Source: Cynocephalus volans (Eukaryota > Chordata > Mammalia > Dermoptera > Cynocephalidae). From it: 64,000 nucleotides of DNA. The first letter of the stretch is position 1, and each line of letters starts with the position of its first letter. The notes under the pieces were generated by a model that worked only from the letters and a program-made list of their open reading frames with translations, did not search any database and was not told where the DNA came from. The stretch spans positions 31,610,293 to 31,674,292 of the forward strand of contig NC_084469.1 in assembly GCF_027409185.1 (NCBI RefSeq), read 5' to 3'. The translations under genes and the position numbers were made by a program. Shown here piece after piece: positions 47,001-56,000 of the stretch.

Positions 47001-50000
47001 GTGATCAGTTATTACTACCAGGCCCCTCATACGTGAGATGCCATGGAGGAAGAAGTGTGTGTGTTTGGGAGTGGGTGAAGGGAAGGGTCATTTTTGCAGA
47101 AACAGCCCAGAAAGGTGTGTGGAAAGGGCAGTGGGCTTGGAGGCCTGAAGACCAAGCTGGTCTCCGGTGGCCTCAGGTGAGTCTCTTTACCTTCCTGAGT
47201 TGCCGTGCAGTGGCCTTAAGACCCACCCCACTGTCTGTCTACAGGGCTGCAGAGAGGAGGAAACCCAGGACAGAGAGAGAGCTTGGTCAAGCTGTAAGAG
47301 TGAGGTGGGAGGTGGGGGGAAGTAGTGGTCAGGCCCCCTGCACCTCTCATGGGACAGAGGGGCTGCTGGAATTAGTTAATTAATTAGTAATATTTAAAAC
47401 TAATACTGACTTGGCCCTTTAAAACTAACACTGACTTGGCCCTTACCACGTGTCAGGCACTATTCTAAGTGCTTTAAATATAAACTCATTTAACCTTACA
47501 ACAATCCCATGAGGCAGGTATTATTATGATGCCCATTTTACAGACGATCAAACTGAGGCTCAGAGAGGTTATGGGACTTGCTGAAGCTGGGATTTGAATC
47601 TAGAAAATATGCTTCCAGAGTCTGTCTCTTAACTCTGTGATCATTAATTGCTCCCACCTTGTCACAGAAATGATTTGCATTTGGAGGTGCTGGGAACAAG
47701 CAGTGCCTGCCTTCTGTTTGGGAAGGGTACCTGCAGATTCCCAGGGCATCTGCAGATTAAAGTGTTGTATCCTGCAAACCATTCCTGCCCAAAATCCCAT
47801 AAAAGAATTAGAAGATTTAAGGAAATATTTTGATAACCTTTGGGTAAAAAAGATATGCAGAAACAAGACATGAAGACATGACCCTCCCTCCCCCCATAAG
47901 ATTGATAAATTTGACTACATCAAAGCTAAATATTTCTGTATGATGGTGATTGAAACTCTAAATCTGATTAATGATAATAATAGATAACTTTTATTGGGCA
48001 TTTGCATAAAGCCATTCAGATGCCTTTCATGTGATTTATTTTATTTAATCCCCTCAATAACCTTATAAGGAAAGTACTATTACTGCTGTGTGTAGTTGAT
48101 GAAAGGGGAACAAGCAGAGTTATGGAATTAGCCAAGGTCACATAGCTAGAAAGTGATGGGCTAGGACTTGAACTCTGGTAGTCAAGTCCCAGAACTTGCA
48201 TTTTTTTTTTTTTGGTGCTGGTTGGCACGGATCTGAACCTGTGACCTTGATGTTACAAGGCTACCTTTAACCAGCTGAGCTAACTGGCCAGCCAGAACTT
48301 GCATTTTTAATTCTTAAAACAAATATAAAGGACTGGGAGAAGTTATTTTCAAAATATATTAAACGTCAAACGACCGGCCAGCCTTCCAAAAAAAAAAAAG
48401 TCAAACGACAGCCTCATAGAAAAAATGGCAAAAGATGCAAACATAGGAACTGTCGCTCAACTCCACTGGAAATAAGGGCAGTGCAGATGAAAACACTGGC
48501 GAGATAGCATTTGTTTTTCAACCTTTCGATGAACAAAAATAAAACGACCGGTCATATCAAGGGTCAGCAAGGGCACTGGCATATACTTCTATGAGAGTGT
48601 AAAATGATACAGCCTTTTTGGAGAGCTGTTTTGGCAGCACCTATTAAAATTTTAAATACCGTGGACCCCAAGGATCACTCTCTGTGGAGTATTAGGTTGA
48701 ACCATATTAAATTGCCGTTTTTGTAGATCAAAACTGGCCTAATTTTTATAACGGCATGTGGCTCAACCCAATACTAGAGCACGTCATGGGGGAGTGGGAA
48801 GAATCTGGCCATTCATTGGGCTCAGGAAATGTCAATCATCTGTGCTCAGTGACTGGAGACCCGGGTGCTGGGTGGGGCCCTCCAAAGCCTAAGGCCCTTG
48901 GACTTGGGGACCCGGTGGAGGAGGGTCCAGACCTTCCCTCCTCTACCTGCCTGGCTCTCCTAGCCTGGGGGCAGGGACTCACCATGGAGGGAGCGGGGCA
49001 GGCCGATTTTATTTAAGGAATGGAAGCAGTGTGTGGCCTATCCATGTGGCATACAGTCAAGCAAAAAACGTGACAGCTGCTTTGTCATCACAGAATAGCA
49101 AACACATTCATTAATCCAGTCGCCAATATTAATAAGGGTTTACTTTTAAAAATGGAATACATACAAGTATCAGTGTCTGGGGAATATTTTACCTACTTAG
49201 GAAAACCAGCTCCTTCCCAGCCTCCTGGAATCCTCACAAGTTTATAGTCAATGTGATCCTCTGAAACCGTCCTCATTTGCTGGTCAAAGCAGGCCCCTGG
49301 GGGACCCCCAGGACTCCCCTCCCCAACTTACCCCCTCACTCACGCCCCCTCCCCCAGCAGGTGTATGAGTGGAAAAGAGGACCAGTCATGTGTTCTTGTA
49401 AAGACAGGAAACTAGCCCCTACTCCATGCCGGGGCTCCACATTTACCTCTTTACACAGCCTGGGAGGGGGACGTGGACTCCTCCAATGTTGGGGTGATGC
49501 TCAGAGAGCACGCACAGTGAGCAACTGGCAGAGCTGGGATTTGGACCAGGGCCCTGTCCCCCACATTCTGGGCTGTGGCTTGCATGGTGGATGAGGATTG
49601 TGAGATTCACCTTACGTTGCCTCCTCATGCCCTGGGCCCCCTGGCAAGATGCCAGCTGTGGCATCTGAGTCAGGCTCCTTCCCTGGGTCTGGGGGACCAT
49701 CTGCCCAGCCACCGTCATAGGGGGACCCAGGCCACCCCTTGTGTGTCTCTTCCAGTCTTCATTGGCTGTCTGCTGCTGTCTGCACCCGTGTTTGGCTACC
49801 TGGGTGACCGACACAGCCGCAAGGCCACGCTGAGCTTTGGGATCCTGCTCTGGTCAGGGGCTGGTCTCTCCAGCTCCTTCATCTCCCCCCGGGTAAGTGC
49901 CCACACCCCTGCCCAGGCCCCTGGGGACCTTCCCCCACCTGCTTCCTCCTGATCCAGCCCTTTCCAGCCCTGTTCATTCCTGGCTCGGGCTGGTGCAGGG

Positions 50001-53000
50001 ACTGTACTGCCAAGGGTGGGAGGGGAGGGCACAAGGGCACAGCCTCCAGGCCCGAGCCTGAGCAGGGCAGAGCCCGTTAGACTTTCTTAACAGGAGGCTT
50101 CCTCTCTTGCACCTCCTGCCTCATTTCCTCCCAGGTCTGCTGGGGCTGCGGGTAACAGCTACTGTCTTGGGAAACTGGCCTGGTTAGCAAAGTCGAGACC
50201 CAAGAGAAGGGCTCCCCTGGGTGCAGGGGTAAGCGGTGGCTGCAGGCACCAACAGGGGGCACCCGTGGGATTTTGGGAAACTGGGACAGGGAGTGAAGTA
50301 GCCCTGATCCACTCTCCTGCCCCTGGGGGCCTGTGTCATGAGGACACTTTACCCCTCTGACAAATCCTTGGGTCCCTTGCCCCACGGGTGATTTCTGGAA
50401 CTCACTATGGTCTCGTGCCTGGCTCACCCAGTATTCCTGGCTCTTCTTCCTGTCCCGGGGAGTCGTGGGCACTGGCACGGCCAGCTACTCCACCATTGCG
50501 CCCACTGTCCTGGGCGATCTCTTTGTGAGGGACCAGCGGACCCGCGTGCTGGCCATCTTCTACATCTTTATTCCTGTTGGAAGGTTGGTACACCCCTGGA
50601 TCCACTTCCCCAGGTGGTAGACTGAGGTCCAAAGGAGTCAGAACAGGGACTGGGCTGGGGGTAGGAGAGGTCAAAGCAGGCAGGCTGGGATCTGAATCCC
50701 AATACTACCCCTTCCTCGCCATGTCAGTTTACTGCCCTGAGCCTCAGTTTCCTCATCTGTAAATGGGGGCAATAATGCCAACCGATGGGCTGTGGTGAGG
50801 ATTAGAGAGAATGAGAATGCTTCCTACAGAACACTGAGGGAAGGAGTGAGAAAAAGGAGCATGACCTGCTGAGGGAAGGCTGGCCCTGGGAGGTGAGATG
50901 AGGAAGTGTTGGGGCTGGGTCCTGCACCCCACAGCAGGGCAGGACAGAGTGGGATTTGCAGTCAGGCCCCTGAGCTCTGATCCAGGTTTTCTGTACTTGC
51001 CTGACTCAAGCAGGGCTGAGCCTTGGGCACAAGGGGTGGGGATGGTGTTGGGTGTGTCCTCATATGGGGAGAGAGTGGTGCTGGGGGGTGGGCCAAGAGC
51101 CAGAGGTCACTGGGGACCTGACCAAGGGCAGTGGACATCTGGCTTATTTTTCTCTCTGGAAGGGCTATGAGCCTGCAGAGAGCCAGCTCCCTGGGTGGGG
51201 GCTCCCAGGTCGGGCTGGCCTTGGGACTCACCTCCCTGCCTCCCTCCCCTCACTGTCCATCTCCCTTGCCCCTCCGTTGCAGTGGTCTGGGCTATGTGCT
51301 GGGGTCGGCTGTGACGGAGCTGACTGGGAACTGGCGTTGGGCCCTCCGAGTGAGTCCAGCTTCCTTTTCTTCCTTCTGCTTCCCCCCAGGCCGGCAGGGA
51401 CTTTCCAGCCTTGGATGGCCTTAGCCACTTTGGCAAGTATCTGGCGCCATGGGGGTGGTCAGATGTTGGCCGTTTTGGATGTTTGGCGCCTCATATGGAA
51501 CATGACCTGTGGAAGTTGTGGCACGGGTTCAAATCCTGGCTGCTCGGTTTACTAGCTGTGTGATCTCGAGCAAGTTGCCTCCCTCTTCAAGCCTCAGTTT
51601 GCCTATCTTTAAAGTGGGTGTAGTGAATGCTACCTACAGAATCTTGAGGATTAATGAGACAGGATGAAAAGCTCCTAGTCCAGGGTCAGGGAACATAGTA
51701 GGCTTTTAACGACTGGCAGCTAGAGTTACTCAGGGAGTCTGCCAGGACACCTGGGGATATACCTGGCAGGCCCTGTTGGGGCTAGAGCCACTGTTGGCTC
51801 AGACTCGGGTAAGGATGTGGACCAATCAGAAGAAGAAGGAACTCATTGGCAGAGGGGCAGGGGGCTCAGTGCTGTGCGAGTGCAGATCTGTGTGCAGATC
51901 TCTGCTGAGCCTTCCTGGAGCCAAGGGAACTGGCATGTGAAGCCACAGAAGGCAAGTTGGGACCTTGGAGTGGGGTGGGCTTCAGGGAGGCAGGTTTGAC
52001 TTAGCTTAAATAAGAACCTTCTCACAGTTGGAGCTGTTTGAAGGCTGCCCCAAGACACGTAGTGAGATCCCCGTCCTTGGGGTATGAGCAGGGGGACTGC
52101 TAGGAGAGGATAGACTAGGGCAGGGCTGGTGTGGCAGATGGAGGCATGGGCCAAGAAAAGGACCAGTTCTTGGGGCAGCAAGTACTCAGTAGTCAGGGCC
52201 AGTGTAGTCAGGGCCTGTTTTCAACCACCTGAGGCCTGCTGATCCCAACAGAGTGGTATAATGGACAGACAGGCATTAAAGCACATCCCAAAGAGACCCC
52301 ACTCCCCAGAGAAGCTGTCTTCTCAGGAGTGAGGGGGTAAGAAACAGTGGTGTATCAGCTCTGTGTATAACCAGCACCCAGAAAATGATCTCCCCCAACC
52401 CCCCAGTGCCTGGACCACAGAATTCAGACACTGTGCCCAGTCACCTCCATGGTCTCCTGGACTGTGAGAACATGTGGCCCTGAGCTTCCTGGGCCTTCCC
52501 GGGTCCTTCTGTCCCCAGATCATGCCCTGCCTGGAGGCCGTGGCCTTGATCCTGCTTATCCTGCTGGTTCCAGACCCACCCCGGGGAGCTGCTGAGAAGC
52601 AAGGGGAGGTGGCTGTGGGAGTTCAGAGGAGCAGCTGGTGTGAGGACGTCAGATACCTGGGGAGAAAGTGAGTGTCCCTGCTCCCCACTGTGAGCCACAG
52701 GAAACCCCTCTGCCTGCCCAGCATTACTGACTTCCTTCTTTCTGCCTCCAGGGAGCCCTCCCTGCTTGTCCCAGGGTTCACCACCCTCTTCTTCCTCTGA
52801 GCTTCTACTCACCAATGAGATGCCCCTCCCTCATTGGGGCTCAGCCCCCATTGCCTCGTCATGTGACAGAGATATGGGCTGGGAGGGAGGCAGGCAACGT
52901 GAACTCCAGCTGTGCCTCTGCCACTGCCCTAGTCCTAAGTGACCCAAGACTCGAGCCTCACTTTCCTTATTTATTTTCCAGTCTTGCTGGCTTCTTGGGG

Positions 53001-56000
53001 CTGCTGGGAGGGGGCTGGGAGCTTTTTCTCACCTCTTCAAGCCTCATGGGAGTGCATCGTCCTCTGTCCCAGGCATGCTCAGGGGTAGGGTGGGGAGGAG
53101 CAGGAGTTGACTGTGCCCAGGCCCATGAGTCACTGCAATGTGCGGCACGGACTGGACTGGCTCTCTTTGTTACAGAGCTATGGGCCAGTTCAGGGGACTT
53201 GGGAAGATGCGGGCAGGCAGGACAGCTTCCTGGAGAATGTGATGTTGGGTTGGGGCCTCTCAGGATGGGGGGATTTGGTTCTACAGAGCTGGGGAGGAAG
53301 GCACAGCGTGAGCAGGGGTGTGGAGGTGGGCTGTGCGGAGGTCTCAGGAAGGTCGGGAGGCTGGAGCTCAGGTTGCTGCTGGGAAGGATCTGGAGGCTGG
53401 AGCCTGGGGTAACCTGAGTGCCCAGGAGGTGGGAGGAGTGGACAGGCCCCTGCAGTCCCTGCCCACTCCCAACATCTGCCAGGGCACTTTCTCTTGCAGC
53501 TGGAGTTTTGTGTGGTCAACCCTCGGAGTGACAGCCATGGCCTTTGTGACTGGAGCCCTGGGCTTCTGGGCCCCCAAGTTTCTGTTTGAGGCCCGTGTGG
53601 TCCACGGGCTGCAGCTTCCCTGCTTCCAGGAGCCGTGCAGCAGCCAGGACAGGTGAGGGTCCTCTGGGGGCCCTCGGCACCCAGCCCAGATCAGGGGGCT
53701 CCTGCAGGGGAAGTTCTTAGGAGGTTGTGAGCTCCCAGGCTCAGTCTTTCAGGGCACATGATGCTCTCTGAAGACAGCAGGGCTCAGGGCCCAGTGGCAG
53801 GCAGGAGGCCTGGTTCTAGCTCTGGCTGAGCCCTGCCGCCCTACATGGCCACAAGCAGCTCCCTTGTCCTCTCTGGGCCAGAATCCCTGTCTTCTCACTC
53901 CTGGGGCTGCTGTGTGTGTGGGGTGGGGTGGGGTAGGATGGAGGGGATGTGGGGGTCCAGAAGGCACTGGTGGAGGAGGGAGTTGAGGCTTCTGTGGGGC
54001 CTGTGGGACGTTGGGAGTCTGAGGCAATGTCCTTTGGAGGGGCCTGTAGTGTCTTCTGTGAGGTCATCCCATTTCACAGATTGTAAATTGAGGCACTGGG
54101 AGGCCGCATGACTTCTCTGGTCTAGAGATTTCACACCTGTATTCATTTGTTCCCTGACTCCTCTGGGGCACCGAGAGTCCTGGGAAAGTTCTGGGAGGCT
54201 GGGGAGGGGCTGGCACTGTGCCCACAGAGTGTGCCCTCTCCCACCTCCTGCCTGCCATCCTCCCACCCTGCTGTGCTCCGCTGTGTCCCCACCACCTTCC
54301 ACCCCATTCTTCAAGGACTCCGATGACCTCCTGATGCTGGGTCAAGAGCATCTCTCAATCCTCCTTGTCTTCTCCTCCCTCTTGACACCCTCAGTCCTGT
54401 TCTGCTTCTCCTCTCTGGTTGATGCTTGTCTGTCTCCTCTCTGTCCCCTCTTCCTCTCTGATCCTGCCCTGATGGGATCCTCAGAGTTCCTCAGAGCTAT
54501 TTGTTCTTTCCCAGAGCCCAGCCTAGCCTGCGGCTTCGGCGACACTAGTCTTCCCCTGGCTGCACCTACGTCTGCCTCCCCCGACCCCCCGGCCTCCGTC
54601 TCACTCCCCGATGCCCACAGAGAGCTTCGTGTAATGTCCAGAATACCCAAGGCTTCTCACTTTTCCGTGCTTTGCCCCAGCTGTGCCCTTTGCCCATAGC
54701 TCTCCTCCCTTTTCTTTTTTCTTTTTCTTCCCTTTTCTTATTATTACTTATGAAGCTTTTACTTTAGTTCAGACTCTATGCCAAGCATTGAAAAACCTTC
54801 AAAGGAAAGTATTCCTATTATTCCAGTATTACAGATGAGGACATAGAAGACCAGAGAGGTTAAGTGTCCAAGGCCACACAGCGAACCACTAATAGAGCCG
54901 GGATTCGAACCCATCTGACTCCAAAGCTAGTGCTCTGAAGCTCCACGTCCTGTAGTTTCTGTTGGCTGCCTATTGCCGCTAATCGGAACATCTCCCCGCC
55001 AAGCTGGGAGCAGCTTCCTGGCACACAGTAGGTGCTCAGGGCAAGTTTGTGAATGAATGCATAAAGTGAGGCTGTGAAGTGTGTCTTGGCTCCACAGCTA
55101 GACTGCTATTTCTTTGGAGGCAAAGAGCCACTGGAAACTAAAAGCCCCACAGCAGCTTGACACAGTGAGGTGAAAACAGGACCCCGTCTGTTCCCCTGCA
55201 GCGGGTAACTGGCTGGGTGCTCCTGGGCAAGTCCTTCCACCATTCCAGCCTCAGCCTTGGGGCTCCAGCCTAGCTCCTCCACAGAACCTGTGTGAGAAAC
55301 TGACATGGGAGTGTGTGTTAGTTTCCTGTGGCTGATGTAACAAATTACCACAAACTTGGTAGCTTAAAACAAAAGAAATTTATTTTCTCGCCATTTTGGA
55401 GGCCAGCAGTCCAAAATGGTTTTACTGGGCCAAAATCAAGGTGTCAGCAGCAGGGCCACTCTCCGCCTGGAGGCTCTGCGGGAGAATCCGTCCTTGCCTC
55501 TTCCAGCGTCTGCAGTCTCTGTTTCTCTGGTCACACGACCTTCTCCTCTTTTGTCTTAAGTCTCTCTCTGCTTCCCTTCAATGAAGACGGGTGTGACTGC
55601 ATTTAGGGCTCACCCGAATAATGGAGGAAACCCGCTCCATGTCAAGACCCTTAATTTACTCACATCATTCACGGTTCCAGAGATTAGGAGGAGCATCTCA
55701 GGGGAGCATGGTTCAGCCTATCACAGAGTGGGTGGGAGGTCCTGGTGTTGGGGTTCTGCACAGACCTCAGTTGTTAATTCACCCTCCTTGATTAGGATAA
55801 GCTCCAAGGTATGGGTGGTGCAGGACAGGAAGCTGCAGGACGTGGGATTCCAGCCCAGCCAGAGGGAGAACTTTCAACACTCAGAGCTGAAGTGGTCCCG
55901 GTGGAAGGGGGTGCGTGTGTGTGTGTGTGTGTGGGGGGGGTAGTGAGCATCCCACCCCTGGTGGTGTTGAGTAGAGGTTGGACAGGTGCTTGTGAGGGCC

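Larger units (their letters stand above)
47890..48690 (+). repeat. diverged L1 fragment, interrupted
   Basis: ATAAATTTGACTACATCAAA and later AAAAATGGCAAAAGATGCAA, AGAGTGTAAAATGATACAGC are L1 ORF2 3' wording; an MIR-like copy and SINEs separate the pieces. Confidence 0.6.
45107..49755 (+). other. SPNS3: SPNS3 intron 2
   Basis: 4,649-bp GTAAGG...CAG intron. Contains CYN SINEs, MIR copies, a diverged L1 fragment, an 80-bp mariner-type MITE, and about 1 kb (45946-46900) with nothing recognisable. Confidence 0.85.

Noticed and set aside
52815-53417. 200-codon + strand ORF
   Set aside because: Lies within SPNS3 intron 6; Gly/Leu/Trp-rich translation with no domain and no splice signals joining it to the gene.
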